Notes: a model not told the origin generated them from the sequence alone. DNA of 64,000 nt from Okapia johnstoni (GCA_024291935.2 CM044319.1:71444001-71508000), one strand, 5' to 3'. Counted from the first letter of the stretch, positions 36,291 to 48,814 are shown. Made by a program: numbers and translations.

Positions 36291-37930
36291 ACTCATTAAA
36301 TGTCATTTAAATTTTTAATTAAGATTTGAAGTCCCTTTATTTCATAGTAGATTGAAAATAAAAAATGTTCTTTCCAATACCAGCTTTTTCCCACATTATG
36401 TACACCAAAAATCAAACCACTAATTTGCATCACAGCGCAAATGAAATTGAGTGAATTGAATAGTCCTCAAAGGAAGAAAAAGGTTATGGATTATCATTTT
36501 TTCTTCATTTTTTCCCTGCAGGTATTCCTGAAAATTGTTGCAGTCATTATGATTTAATAACTAACACAATTTAACTTAGCTTACAATAGAATTACAGCTA
36601 GAAAGTATAAAATATATTTTACAGAAAGGTCATAAAGTATTAACGGCGGGAGGAGGGTAACATACTATGAGAGCTAGAATAACAGATAAAAGCACTGAAC
36701 TGAACTTCCAGATAGACTGGTACAAAAGATACAAATGAAAGCATTCTTTTTTTTCCCTCTCTCTCTGATATCCTATAATAACATTGTATATATTACTAAA
36801 GGAGGAAAGTTTAAGGGAAATTCATAGAAAAATATTTTGTTTTGTATTTTTACCTTTGAAATGATTTTCTTCTCTTTGGCTGGTAGAGTCAGTAACCAGC
36901 TCAATTCAGGAAAAAACCCCAAAATCCAAATTTCCTCATTAGTATTTTTTATTACATCAAAAGGTGTTGAGCCATGCAAATTCACATTTCTCTATCCTCT
37001 GATAGATATAGATAAATGGAAAATACCATTCATAGTTTTATGAAATATTAGCTATTTCTATTGCAACTTGTTTCAGAGCAAACAGTTTAACAATTACAAG
37101 AGCAACAATTTTGCTATGATTCATGAAAATAATGTTTGTTGTATCTCTATTTTATTTACATAAGATTAGTTTATCATTTTATTCTGTTGAACAAAATGCA
37201 TACATATTTCACATTTAATATTGTTAAGATTTGATTTTCCATACCATCTTTTACATTTATACTGGGGTTTTACTTTTTCTTTCTTTTTTTTTCAATGTGG
37301 CCTGCAAACAGTGATCAAAAATATTTTTTTTACAATTGATGATAACTTAGATTTCGTGAAATATGGTAGTTACCTGTTTGACAAGACATCCTATAGTAGA
37401 GTTCTTTTGCTACTTATTTGCTATTAAATAAATATTATGTAATGAAAAACTTTCAACATAAATTGGACAATCCTAAACATAGTGTATTGTCTATGCCAGA
37501 AATAATTCTCATCAGACTTTTCAATTTAGTTTCTCTACTATAAAAATCATTATAATCTCCTAGTCTTGAGCTTTTTCAATTAAGTTATTTATGACAGAGA
37601 CTTAGGGACCTATTTATAACTAAGTGCTTTTAGTCTCCCCTGTGAGGGGCAGAGTAAAAATTTCATTTTTAAAAAGTCAGATTTCTGACAAACAGAAATC
37701 CTAAGTCCTAATACCTAGCAGCTTAAACCATATTAAGAAGCAAAGCATAGCATCCAGAACTCAGCTTGCTCAAATATAACATGGTCAGGTGCTAAATCAT
37801 AAATGACAGCTTTTATATTTTACAACTTGATCACATAAGACAAACATGCTTTCAATGACTGTAAAAGTGGACTGTTTCTATTATTCTTATCAAAAGCATT
37901 CTTCCTCTCAAATATTATAATAATGAGTAA
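36291..37930. other. Unique AT-rich intron sequence
   Basis: No exon or repeat recognised; T-rich patches near 36749 and 37280. Confidence 0.5.
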
Positions 37931-37934
37931 TATT

Positions 37935-38360
37935 TATTTCAGGAACTGCACTTAATGCTATATACGTGTGTTTGAGCTCAGTCGTGTCCGACTCTTTGGA
38001 TCCCATGGGCTATTGCCTGCCAGGCTCCTCTGTCCATGGAATTTTCCAGGCAAGGATACTGGACTGGGTTGCCATTTCCTACTCCAGGGGATTCTCCCAA
38101 CCCAGGGATCAAATGAGTGTGTCTTGCCTCTCCTGCATTGGCAGGTGGATTTTTTGCCACTGTGCCAACTTGGAAACCCACTTAATGCTATATGTAAATT
38201 ATACTTTAACTTTCACAACTGTCTTTCAAACTACATGCTTATCACACTCATTTGAAGAGGAAATTAAGGCTTTAAACATTGAATAACTTGCATCTAAAAA
38301 GGATTTGAATGGAGGGCATCCAGATTTAGAGCCTGTGCTCTGATTCTTTCTCCATGCTTG
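37935..38360 (-). mobile_element. MIR SINE split by a Bov-tA
   Basis: The outer parts (tatttatttcaggaactgcac and gaagaggaaattaaggctt, gcctgtgctctgattc) form one minus-strand MIR. The middle, 37964-38178, is a later SINE. Confidence 0.65.
37964..38178 (-). mobile_element. Bov-tA SINE nested in MIR
   Basis: Reverse-orientation element (gagctcagtcgtgtccgac to cactgtgccaacttggaaa). Perfect 15-bp duplication cacttaatgctatat at 37949-37963 and 38179-38193. Confidence 0.95.
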
Positions 38361-38404
38361 TAAATTTCACTGCCTCCTGCTTGGGTTCAGAAAATATGCT
38401 GTCC

Positions 38405-38625
38405 TTTTAAGACTTTACTGTATGATTGCCACTAACCACATGTGGCTATTTAAATTTAAATAAATTATATTAGATACAATTGAAAATCAATTTCCTTCAT
38501 TGCACTAGCCAACTTTCAGGTTCTCAGTGGCCACATTCGGCTACTGACCACTCAATTTATGGAGCAGAGCCTGAATGTTTCTATCATCACAGGAAGTTCT
38601 ATTGGACAGTTCTGCTTTAGAAGGT
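38405..38625 (-). mobile_element. Non-autonomous DNA transposon remnant
   Basis: gccactaaccacatgtggct, the AT-rich centre, cactagccaactttcagg and the end ttctattggacagttctgc match a widespread mammalian MER-type element containing AGCCACATGTGGCT and TATTGGACAG. I do not commit to a family name; the strand is arbitrary. Confidence 0.65.
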
Positions 38626-39421
38626 AAAACAGATTAAAATGGGGGCACTTGATCCCATAGAGATGCTTGACCAAAAATTAATATATAAATAACTGGGGAA
38701 AATACATTCTTAATGCTTTCACATTGCAGTTGGTGGGTAAATATTTGTCAGAACTATAATATTTACTGAGAGGAGACAGGGATGTAGAGATAATTTGGAT
38801 GAGCTCATATCTCAGCACAATGTCTTGAATATACAAGTGGAAGAAAACAAAGCTAATAAATATTTGAACTGACATCACTTTCCAAAAGAATGCTGAACTT
38901 TTACCAGTAAAATGGGCTCCATTAATAAACATCTGAATTATGGTTAAGAGAATAGTAATTTCTATTTTTAAAAAGCTGCAGTCAAATGGTAATAGCTATA
39001 AAGTTAGTTAATAAATACTATTAACTTTTCATAGTTATAATTATTAATTATGATGATACTTTGTGTATCAAGATGATACTTACTAATTAATAATGATACT
39101 TTTAAATTAAACCCAGTGTTTGTAATGTTTTCATTTTATGTGTTTGCCTGTATTTTATTGTGAACTCACCAGCATTTCCCATTCATACATTCATGATGTA
39201 TTCAAGTATTATGTAACAATTAAAATCAAGAAGGTCTTACTAAAACACAACCTTAATGTCTTCTGTTTAAAGTTTGAATTTTTCATGTTTATAGACATTT
39301 TAATATCTTGCTGACTGTGGCCTCACCTGGAGAAATCGTCCTGTTTCTTAGGAATGGCATAATATGAAGAAACGAAAAACAAATCTAGATTCTAGAATAA
39401 GGTGCCCTTATTAACCATAAA

Positions 39422-39741
39422 CCAGTCAATCCTAAATGAGATCAAACCAGTCAATCCTAAAGGAAATCAATCCTGAATATTCATTAGAAGGACTGATGAT
39501 GAAGTCCCAATACTTAGGCCACCTGATGCAAAGAGCTGACTCATTAGAAAAGACCCTGGTGCTGAGAAAGTTTGAAGATAGAAAAAGGGGATGATAGAGG
39601 ATGAGATGGTTGGATGGCATCACCGACTCAATGGACATGAGTGTGAGCAAGCTCTGGGGGATGGTGAAGAACATGGAAGTTTAGCATGCTACAGTTCATG
39701 GGGTCACAAAGAGCCAGACACAACTGAGTGACTGAACAATA
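39422..39741 (+). mobile_element. BovB LINE 3' end, older copy with 25-bp internal duplication
   Basis: Diverged BovB terminus (caccgactcaatggacatga, gtcacaaagagccagacac). At its 5' edge a 25-bp unit is tandemly duplicated (39421-39445, 39446-39470). Target duplication attaaccataaa at 39410-39421 and attaaccacaaa at 39742-39753, one mismatch. Confidence 0.9.
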
Positions 39742-40223
39742 ATTAACCACAAAATGTCAAGCTTCGTTTCCTTAGATGTAAAATGACAATAAAGATACTT
39801 TTCAGGTCAGCACTAAAGAGCTGTTTGTGAAACAAAGAAAGGGAAACTTGAAAGCATTTTGTGAAGTTTGAAACTCCATGACAATGTGGGATATTAAAAT
39901 GATCATGCCTTTGGTAAACATGGAAAGACAACAACATGGAGCCTCGTTTCTTACCTCTGACCGAGAGTCTTAGGATCTGCCAAGCATGGGGCTGCCTCCT
40001 CTAACTAAACTTGTCAAAGATCTCACATAGTCTTTATTCTCGTTATTCTCGTTTGGGGAGTCAGGTTCTCCCCAAATATTACTCACACTGCTTCATGAGT
40101 TCTGATTTGATTCCAGCAAACCAGAATGTGCCGCAATCCAATGATTCCGGCCCCAACTTGTTTGGTGACTGGGAATGATGCAGAGAATTTACCAGCTCTT
40201 TTCAGTCGAGTATCTTCAGGCCT

Positions 40224-40421
40224 GGGCTTCCCAAGTAGCTAAATGGTAAAGAATTCACCTGCCAATGCAGGATACACAGGTTGGATCCCTGAGTCAGGAA
40301 GATCCCCTGGAGAAGGTCATGGCAACCCACTCCAGTAATCTTGCCTGGGAAATCCCATGGACAGAAAAGCCTGGCGGGCTACAGTCACAAAATGTTGGAC
40401 ACGACTTAGTGACTAAAAACA
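40224..40421 (+). mobile_element. Bov-tA SINE
   Basis: Head (gggcttcccaagtagctaaa) and Bov-A part (ggcaacccactccagtaatc) ending gacacgacttagtgac; a short internal loss removes part of the usual cagtccatggggtcgc. Confidence 0.92.
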
Positions 40422-40647
40422 ATAGCAACAATTTGCAGTCCCAGCAAAGCAAACGTGAAGAAGAGGAGGTAGATATTCTGATATTCTTACTTCTTTCCTC
40501 ATAGTCAAATCATGGACTTATGGTAATAAAAAATCAATTTCTCTCACTGTATTTCAGACCCTGAGGAGCAAAGAATTTCCTCCATTTTCTAAATGTCATA
40601 AGCAAACATGCATGCTTTCTTAATAAATGGGCTTTAATATGGGAGTT

Positions 40648-40926
40648 CGGAGAAGGCAATGGCAACCCACTCCAGTACTCTTGCCTGGGAAACCCCATGG
40701 ATGGAGGAGCCTGGTAGGCTGCAGTCCACGGGGTCGCGAAGATTCAGATACGACTGAGCGACTTCCCTTTCACTTTTCACTTTCACACATTTGAGGAGGA
40801 AATGGCAACCCACTCCAGTGTTCTTGCCTGGAGAATCCCAGGGACAGGCGAGCCTGGTGGGCTGCCGTCTATGGGGTCGCACAGATGCAGACACAACTGA
40901 AGCGACTTAGCAGCAGCAGCAGCAGC
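40648..40926 (+). mobile_element. Bov-A2 SINE
   Basis: Complete dimer from cggagaaggcaatggcaacc to a CAG6-like tail. Perfect 12-bp duplication aatatgggagtt at 40636-40647 and 40927-40938. Confidence 0.96.
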
Positions 40927-40938
40927 AATATGGGAGTT

Positions 40939-42369
40939 TGTTGACCTTACATATTTTCTTCTATATACTTTCTCTTAGGGAAGGGACCATACAAATCTTG
41001 GTATATGTTAGTGACAAGAAAGAGTAATGACAGAGGTTTAAAGTCTCAAGTAGGGAATTTTCCTGAAAGAGTCCCATTAGACTAAATTTCCTCAGTTTTT
41101 CCTAAGGATGCTATAGAGATGGAAAAGAATGCAGTTCATAGAACGGGAATTTTCAGGAACCCTGACTGGGAGATAGACCAAGGGGGTTGCTTCTTATGGC
41201 CCGAGTAGATTATCTTTGTACTTGTGACAGAAAACATGATGGTTAGTGAAGAAAAAAAAAAGAAAGTGGCCCTATTCCCTGGAGATTCCCCTTCCCATGT
41301 TTCATTTTTCCAGTAATGATCTCTCTTCTGATCAGTGATAATGCAGAAGAAATTCCCTTTTTACCTTCATACATTTCCATAAATTCACTTATCAGTTCTC
41401 TAAAGCTGAGTCCTAGAAATTTGCTGAACCAGTCACTCTATCTGATCCCATAATTATAACATTTCCTTTCAACTATGCTTCCGTCTTACTTATACACATA
41501 AATGTATTGCTATAGTTTTCATTTTTCTAGTTAATGCACACTGTTTGACATGACAAGCAAACAATCTTCTTTAGAAAACACTGGCTAGAGTATCAATTTT
41601 AGAAATTGTGGACTTGATCTAAAAATTGACACCTTCATAAGAATGTGCCACTCTTCACTGATTCCATCTGACTCACAGGATTTTCACTGTAGGTTAGTTT
41701 TGATCAGATCATTTTCCAAGTAATTTACCTTAAGCTAGGAGTATTCTTGGGATCATTTTTTTCCTGCAGATATCACAATACGCTGAGTGCTGCTTCTTAT
41801 GTAAATATTGGTAGTACTTTTGTCAAACATCATATTTAACAGCAATCCCTGAAATAGGCTGGTTGAACCACTCAAACATTACTAAGACCTTTCACAGAGC
41901 TGCTGAAGAATACTTAGTGACTCTACTGTCAGTAAAAGAACTTAGAATGAATATGTCTCTTGTCTAGGTCAAGACAAATGTCAGGGCCAATGAAGAGTGA
42001 AACATGATGATGGGAATTTGAAATGAAGGGCTAGGGCAACAGGTGCTTGGCAGGAGACACTGAAAGACAGGAAAGAAGAGCTGTGAAGTACCCAAGGCAG
42101 CAATCAGACTGAAAGTAGACAAAGAAAAGCCTCAGGCTTCTCACCACCAGAGAAAGAGATCTTACACTTAAAATAGTTTCAAAGTAGAATCAGGAAGAGA
42201 TGCTGAAATTTGGAGCATGCTTTTGTCTAAACAAATCACTTTTCAAAGCCGCAGTGAAGCAATAGGCATCTATCTGAATATGCAGAAACAAGTACAATTG
42301 TTTTGTCAGTGTGTTGACACGAAGGAAAGCTAAAAACAAAACAATACAGAGAAAGAGCACTGAGGTTTC
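40939..42369. other. Unique intron sequence
   Basis: No exon or repeat recognised. Confidence 0.5.
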
Positions 42370-42560
42370 CTAAGTACTCTCTACATGGAAGGTGCTGTGG
42401 TTGACAAGTTCCCTGCTTTATTTCACTAATGCCTATAACTAGCACTGTGAGGTAGAATTTTCCTTGGGTTTAAAGATGAAGATTCTGAGTCTCAATGAGA
42501 CACGCTAAGTGATGATATGACATTTAAACCAATTTTTCTGGTTCCACAATCTATGCTTTC
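42370..42560 (-). mobile_element. MIR SINE
   Basis: Reverse complement of the MIR: gcactgtgaggtagaattttcc, aagatgaagattctgagtct and ttctggttccacaatctatgc in order. Confidence 0.72.
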
Positions 42561-42986
42561 TGACATACACTGAGTCAATTACAGGTGGCCTGTCCATTTC
42601 AAAATTATTTATTTGAGAATTACTGAATAATGCCAAAGTGGGTTAGGAAATTTAAACATTAAAAGATGCTGCAATTCTTTGCTGTATTATTTTAATTAGT
42701 AGCCATTACATACTCGAAGGCAGACATTCAGATGTACTACTCAGACATTTCATCAATTAGGATGTTGTATTTCCTAGACTAAGCATTTTATTTTATTTTT
42801 AGTCTAGGTGAATTCAGTAAATTTAATACATCCTTTACATTATTATTGTGGGCTCCTCAAAATAACTTAAGCATTTTACTTTTTTATTTCATCCACATCT
42901 CAAATAATTAAGATGACTCAGTACAGTTAACCAATTAAAATAGCCATATATATTACAGGCGTTAATATCCAAATCTATAAGTCTAA

Positions 42987-43381
42987 GCTGAGCATTGAAG
43001 AACTGATGCTTTTGAACTCTGGTGTTGGGGAAGACTCTTGAGAGTCCCTTGGACTGCAAGGAGATCCAATCAGTCCATCCTAAAGGAGATCAGTCCTGGG
43101 TGTTCATTGGAAAGACGGATGCTGAAGCTGAAACTCCAATACTTTGGCCACCTGATGTGAAGAACTGACTCATTTGAAAAGACTCTGATGCTGGGAAAGA
43201 TTGAAGGCGAGAGGAGAAGGGGACGACAGAGGATGAGATGGTTGGATGGCATCACCGACTTAATGGACATGGTTCTGAGTAAACTCCAGGAGTTGGTGAT
43301 GGACAGGGAGGCCTAGAGTGCTGCAGTCCATGGGGTCGCAAAGAGTTGGATACAACTGAGCAACTGAACTGAACTGAACTG
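42987..43381 (+). mobile_element. BovB LINE 3' end, 5'-truncated
   Basis: From gctgagcattgaagaactgatg to the terminal ctgaactgaactgaactg. Perfect 10-bp duplication ataagtctaa at 42977-42986 and 43382-43391. Confidence 0.95.
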
Positions 43382-43391
43382 ATAAGTCTAA

Positions 43392-44830
43392 AAATATGTA
43401 GCAAAATTGGCTAACACTTAGAAAATAGAAATTTTGTATTTGTATCATCCCATATTTCACTTACTCAAAACGTATATTCTCTAATTCATGAAGTCAAAAT
43501 TTAAATACTCAATTTGAAATTTGCTGTAAAAAACCAAATTCATACATTAAATTTGTATGTAGGTTATCATCATTATAAAAAAGGATACAGATACTAGAAC
43601 AGATGTAAGTACCCTTAGTTATTTTTCAAAGATTCCTTCATATCTACAGTATAAAATATAGATTAAATTGTATCATATCGTCCGCCATTACTAACAGATG
43701 AGGTAATTTTATAAATTATAAAAGAGCAAAATAAGAGTGGTTTTTATGTCCTATATAATAAAACAACCTTTATATTTTGGCCAGACAGGTGACTAAATAA
43801 GTAGGAGCTCATCAGCTTAAGGTTTTAAATATATTAAACATTAATTTGAATTTCAAGTATGAATGTTTGGTTAAGAAGGAGCTGATAAAATCATCAGAAC
43901 ATCATCACTGAGAATGATTAAGAAGAACCACAGCCACATGCAAGTGACCTTAACTGGGGAAGTAATAAAACATTCTCCCTGTCTCTGTCCTCTAATGCAG
44001 CGATGTCATTCCCAGCGACCTGGAGGTGAATATATGTCTGATGGGAAACACTGATGGCAGCACATGCTCTCTCTTGACCAGAAAAAGATGATCAGTGTAA
44101 CAGGGCACTGAGAGCTTGCCAAGACAAGTTCCTTACTGCATTTTGGATTGTGTGTCATATCCTTAGTCTAGGGGCCTGACCCTTTGCCACTCTTCACCAC
44201 CTCATTCATAATCGACCAGGGAAATGTGAGTGGCAGGAGTAAGAGGAGTCTTTCTTTTTAGCCAGAAAACATGTTTAAGTATGGTTCTTGTCTTTGGTCA
44301 CAACCAAAACAAAAGTAGCCAAGTGCGATCTGTAGTAATGTTTATCGTCCAAGGAATAGCTTCTGGTGAGCATCAAACTCAATTAATAAAAATACGTAAG
44401 GTGAGGATTTAATCTATAAATGTGTAAGTGGTATCCAACTATTAACCCTTATATATGACAGTCCTCATGTTAACCAAATATCCCTTTTACACAAAGATCG
44501 AGTTTTCAGGAGCATATGTACTATTATAAAGGCATATTATTCTGAAGTCAACAGAGCAAAAAAGATTTCAGGAGAAACACAAAATATGAATATATCAAAA
44601 AGCTTTGAAATCTCAATCTCAAAATTATTTGCTATAACAATAGTACTTGTTATTTATTTTGTTGAAAGTGCTCAAAAAGAAAATCTTGCTTAAAAGGAAA
44701 ATTCACAATAAATTCTTATTGTCCTTGTAATGGTTTACCATTACATAAAATTGGTCTTAGACAAATGGTAATATGGAAGAAAGTTTATTCCCAGCATCTT
44801 GCTTGTCTCTGCACTCTTTTATACAAATGT
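43392..44830. other. Unique intron sequence
   Basis: No exon or repeat recognised. Confidence 0.5.
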
Positions 44831-44840
44831 TTCCATCCAG

Positions 44841-45029
44841 GGCTTCCTTTGTGGCTCTGCTGGTAAAGAATCTGCCTGCAATGCAGGAGACTTGGGTTCG
44901 ATCCCTGGGTTGGGAAGATCTCCTGGAGAAGGGAAAGGCTACTCATTCCAGTATTCTGGCCTGGAGAATTCCATGGACTGTGTAGTCCATGGGGTCGCAA
45001 AGAGTCAGACACGACTGAGCAACTTTCAC
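44841..45029 (+). mobile_element. Bov-tA SINE with intact B box
   Basis: Head with a perfect GGTTCGATCCC at 44895-44905, Bov-A part ending gactgagcaactttcac. 10-bp duplication ttccatccag at 44831-44840 and 45030-45039. Confidence 0.95.
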
Positions 45030-45224
45030 TTCCATCCAGGGTCCTAATGTGTTCTTTTCATTCCTATATCAACTGAGAGTATATTTCTTGTCATTCAATC
45101 ATAAACATATCTGTACCTTTCCTTCTCTTCTCTCCAGGAGATAAATGAATGAAAAATATTTGGATCAAGTAAGGGTGAAGACATTAACTAGATATTTTGC
45201 TACCATTTCTTAGTATCTTTAATT

Positions 45225-45420
45225 AATTAGAACATTGTTTCTTAATAGTTATCAGAAATATTGGAGGGGTCCTTAATATACATATTGGTGGGCCCCAGCT
45301 CCAGAATTTACCATCCATTAGGTCTCAGGTGAAGCCCAAGAAGCTGAATTTATACAGCAATTACCCAGGTGATGCTGATACTGCAGGCCCCTTAAGAACT
45401 GGGTTAAAAGTTTAACTCAC
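45225..45420 (+). mobile_element. MER5A-type DNA transposon remnant
   Basis: The order gggccccagctccagaattt, aggtctcaggtgaagccca and acccaggtgatgctgatact matches MER5A (hAT-Charlie group). No coding capacity. Confidence 0.75.
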
Positions 45421-47873
45421 TACTGCAGTTAGGCAATGAGGTATGGGACTGCTTAACAGGTTTTCTATTTCCCTTCACGTTATGCGAACCCTAAGTCTAA
45501 AATTAGGGCTAGCCCCAGTAGTTCCACCCTTAATATAACATTATACATCATTTTTTTTTTTGGTATAACATATCAACACCAAAAGAAAGCTCTTTCCAAA
45601 ACACAAAAACAATCTTACCTAAAGTGAACTGAAATGTTTGGTTACTACTTTGATCAAGTTACTTAGAAGACTAAACCCTTTAAGATATTACTGTAGAGCA
45701 AATTTTATCCCAATTCCTTTCTGATGAAGAGTTAAATAGTTATACGTCTCCTGTCCTTCCTCATATATTCTTATACACACAGTGGTACTTACCGTAAAAC
45801 TTCTGACTTTCAAAATAAGAGTAACACTATTGATCTTATTACGTAAAATATGATCAATGATTCTAGACTGTCTCATGGAATAATGTTGGCATGTAGTCAT
45901 CATTCATATAAAATATATATATTAAAATATCTGGAGATTTTCCAAAATATCTAAATTTTCCACCATTTATTTTACTGTACTTTACATTAGTTCATATTCA
46001 AATAAGAAATGAATAATAACTGCTGAACAAATACTCATCTTTTCTAAACATTCAAATAATTATTTTACTCATTTATTAATTTTCCATCTTTACTGCCACA
46101 CAGGAAAATATCATAAGGTTTCTGGCAATTTAGGGAATAATATTTTTAAGATAATAATGCTATATTTTGATACAAAACTAGTCAATCATAAGTAAGACAA
46201 CTGTCACAATCACAAGACATGGTGGAAGCTCACTAACAGAAAAGATATACTCAAATGTTGCATAATTGTGACTAAATAATTCCTTTTTTATATTTTAATA
46301 GTATTGAGGTTAATTAAATGTGGACATGAATAACTCTTTAAAGACTAATTTCCTTTGTGAGAAGATTCTTCAAATAGCATATATTGTGGAATAATAACTT
46401 AATAATATGTTATAAGATTTTGAAAATAAATTTATTCAATTTTTTCTTTAATATAATCAGAGGAAAAGCAAGAAGAAAACACAATGCTTTTTTTGGCAAG
46501 TTTGAATTGGATCATGTTATTTTTGGATTCCTAATTTCAATCGTTCAATTCTTCTCTATTTCAAAAATTCTTCCTCCTATCATTATTTCCATGTAAGCAG
46601 CAATTTAGTCAAATACCCTGCTCTTCAGTAAGGAAAGTATTTTTGAAGAAAAAAAAAGGTAAAAATGTTGACGAAGGATATAAACTCAGCAATTTGCATT
46701 CACCATTATGTTATGGAGTCTATAGCAATCATGTCCAAAATAAATAACATAATCATCACTCCTTTCTTCATCCAAGATATTCCAATTTTAGTTCACGTTT
46801 GGATAACTATGAAGGTACTTCTAAAGCTACTTCTAACTTAAAATTATACATTTTATGTCCTCTGTAAATATAGAAACATATAATTTTAATAACTTGACAA
46901 TATTAATCTTATTTGTTTCTTAATATTTTAAGGCAATACTTCTAAAATATTTCAAATTCCAGTATCAAGAAACATGACCACTGTGTGGACTCAAAGACAC
47001 ACAAAAAATATATTAATTTTGCATTATATTAATTCAGGTTAAATTAATAGTTCAAACTCCTTTCTCCCACTCTGATGTAATTACTAATTAGCACATTTTT
47101 GGTTGCAGGCACATATGGTAAAATTCATGATTAGAATTCTTGTACCTATAGCCTCCACCATAGCCTTTATGAACTCTGAACTACATGAACTGAAAAGACA
47201 TCAATGGAATTGCAAAGGCCAGCTTATAACACAGAGTCCTGCACAGAATTATTTGTAGCAAGATGATAATTTTAGGTTGTTAGCAATTACCTAATTCCAA
47301 TCTTAGGGGGAAAAATCACTGATGATTAAAGCTTTCTGAGGAAGAATTACTTATGGCACTTAGTGAGTTGCTCAATAAGAGAAATCAAAACTGTATTAAT
47401 ACATTAGATATGTTTTCCAAAAATAAGGGATTGTACAAAAAGCCAGATTAATGGCACCAGATATAATGGATTGTGTATTTACTGAGCTTTAACGAAAGTG
47501 AGAGTTAGGAAGTTATTGCAAAGATTTGATGCTATGGTCCACTGTTCACCTAAGACTACTGAACACAGCGTTCTTAAACTTGCTTCATATCTGTTTCCAG
47601 TCACTGAGCATTTCCGTAGAGTGTACTTCTGTTCAGATGAGATATAGTCATATGCTATCCTTCAGATTGCACTTACAACATCTGTGCATAAAACTGGGGC
47701 AATGTAGGGCATCATTTCTCACAAAATGAATAAATAGTATTAATATGTATTCCAATGCTTTATAAAATTCCTCAATGTAATACATGCTGCAGAAACCATG
47801 TACACATTTGTGTGTGTCTATCACATGATATTGATAATACAAGTGTATTTGCTATTTTGTATACTTTCCTTAC
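45421..47873. other. Repeat-poor intron sequence next to exon 3
   Basis: No interspersed repeat recognised. Begins with the strong donor GTAAGG read from 47873 downward. Possible splicing-control elements cannot be judged from one sequence. Confidence 0.5.
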
Positions 47874-48060
47874 CAGTCAAGTTCTTCAGTCCAAGTTCTT
47901 GAAGTCCAAAGTTTCCATCTTTTCTGTAGTTTAAAAATATTGCCAAGGCATATCGATCCTCATAAAGCTTTGTCCCACGGATAATGCGTAAGTTCTCCAG
48001 AGGCAGATAGCGAAACTGATTAAGAGCCACCAACACGTAGCCTGTGACTTCTCGTATAGA
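47874..48060 (-). CDS. ERBB4: ERBB4 (HER4 receptor tyrosine kinase) exon 3, internal coding exon
   Basis: Read on the minus strand, this exon encodes 62 residues plus one base, from [16 protein letters not shown] through [15 protein letters not shown] to [11 protein letters not shown] recognise this as part of extracellular domain I (receptor L domain, beta-helix, neuregulin-binding) of ERBB4, about residues 79-140 by human numbering from memory; EGFR and ERBB2 have related but clearly different sequences here. The boundaries are set by splice sites: acceptor AG at 48062-48061 after a pyrimidine-rich run (ttgtgtcttttcag), and donor GTAAGG at 47873-47868. The length of 187 bp, phase 0 start and phase 1 end fit what I remember of human exon 3. 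The terminal NLT is an N-glycosylation sequon. The frame is fully open with no stop, so the exon looks functional. The second residue is Ile where I recall Val in human. No other exon of the gene was recognised in the window. Confidence 0.96.
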
Positions 48061-48802
48061 CTGAAAAGACACAAACGATGGCCTGTGTCAAAAAGTTTAA
48101 AACTGTCAGTATGTTTATGTAGTCATTTAGATAAAAATGAGTTATTTAATTATAATTTTCACCTTTTAATTGAATATACTAATTTCCATACCATATTATA
48201 AATAATTGCCTTGACACACAAGATCACAAGGGTTAGAATTTCATTTGAAAAGTGGGTTGTATTTTATTTTTAAGTCAAGAATGTGCTTACAGTAAAAATA
48301 ATGAATTTTATTGTATGAAGCATCCTTCATGTCTGAGATCTGGATATAATTAAAAGAATAAAGATCTCATTCTCTGACAGACTAAAATTAGGTAGGAACA
48401 CATAACTATCAATATTTATATTTAAAAAAATAAACTGGTAAACTTATCACAAATAAAATAGAGTTGCATTAATTTGTAGACTAGGGGGCAGATTTCAAAC
48501 TGCTATATTATTGTTTAATTTTATAGAAATCAAAGGACAATTGTCTTATATCAATATATCCCTGGCTATATATATATATATATAATTCATATTGTGTGTA
48601 TATGCATTAGATACACACAATATGCATTAGATACTGATTATGGTTTCTAATTTAATTATTACCACAATTTTTATTTTGACTGTATGCTGTTTAAATGTAG
48701 TTGTCTATAAGTTAATTATCTGAAAGTTTGTGAGATATTTTAAAGCAAAAAAAATAATCACAAAAAGACTTTAGGCTTCATCTAAAGCTATAGTTTTTGA
48801 TA
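48061..48802. other. Repeat-poor intron sequence upstream of exon 3
   Basis: Contains the acceptor and polypyrimidine run of exon 3. A short TA run lies at about 48567-48584 and a small ATACACACAATATGCATTAG duplication near 48603-48632. Confidence 0.6.
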
Positions 48803-48814
48803 AAATGCATATAA

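Larger units (their letters stand above)
1..47873 (-). other. ERBB4: ERBB4 intron 3 (5' part, downstream of exon 3)
   Basis: Inferred from the exon at 47874-48060 and its donor site. The intron begins at 47873 and runs to lower coordinates through the window edge, so at least 47.9 kb is present. I saw no sequence coding for the next ERBB4 segment (which would begin E-I-L-N-G-G in human), consistent with the very long introns known in this gene. The content is interspersed repeats, microsatellites and AT-rich unique DNA, itemised separately. Confidence 0.85.

Noticed and set aside
1..47873. Search for the next ERBB4 exon in the downstream intron
   Set aside because: No sequence resembling the following domain-I residues was seen by eye; a short exon could still be missed, so a translated alignment would settle it.
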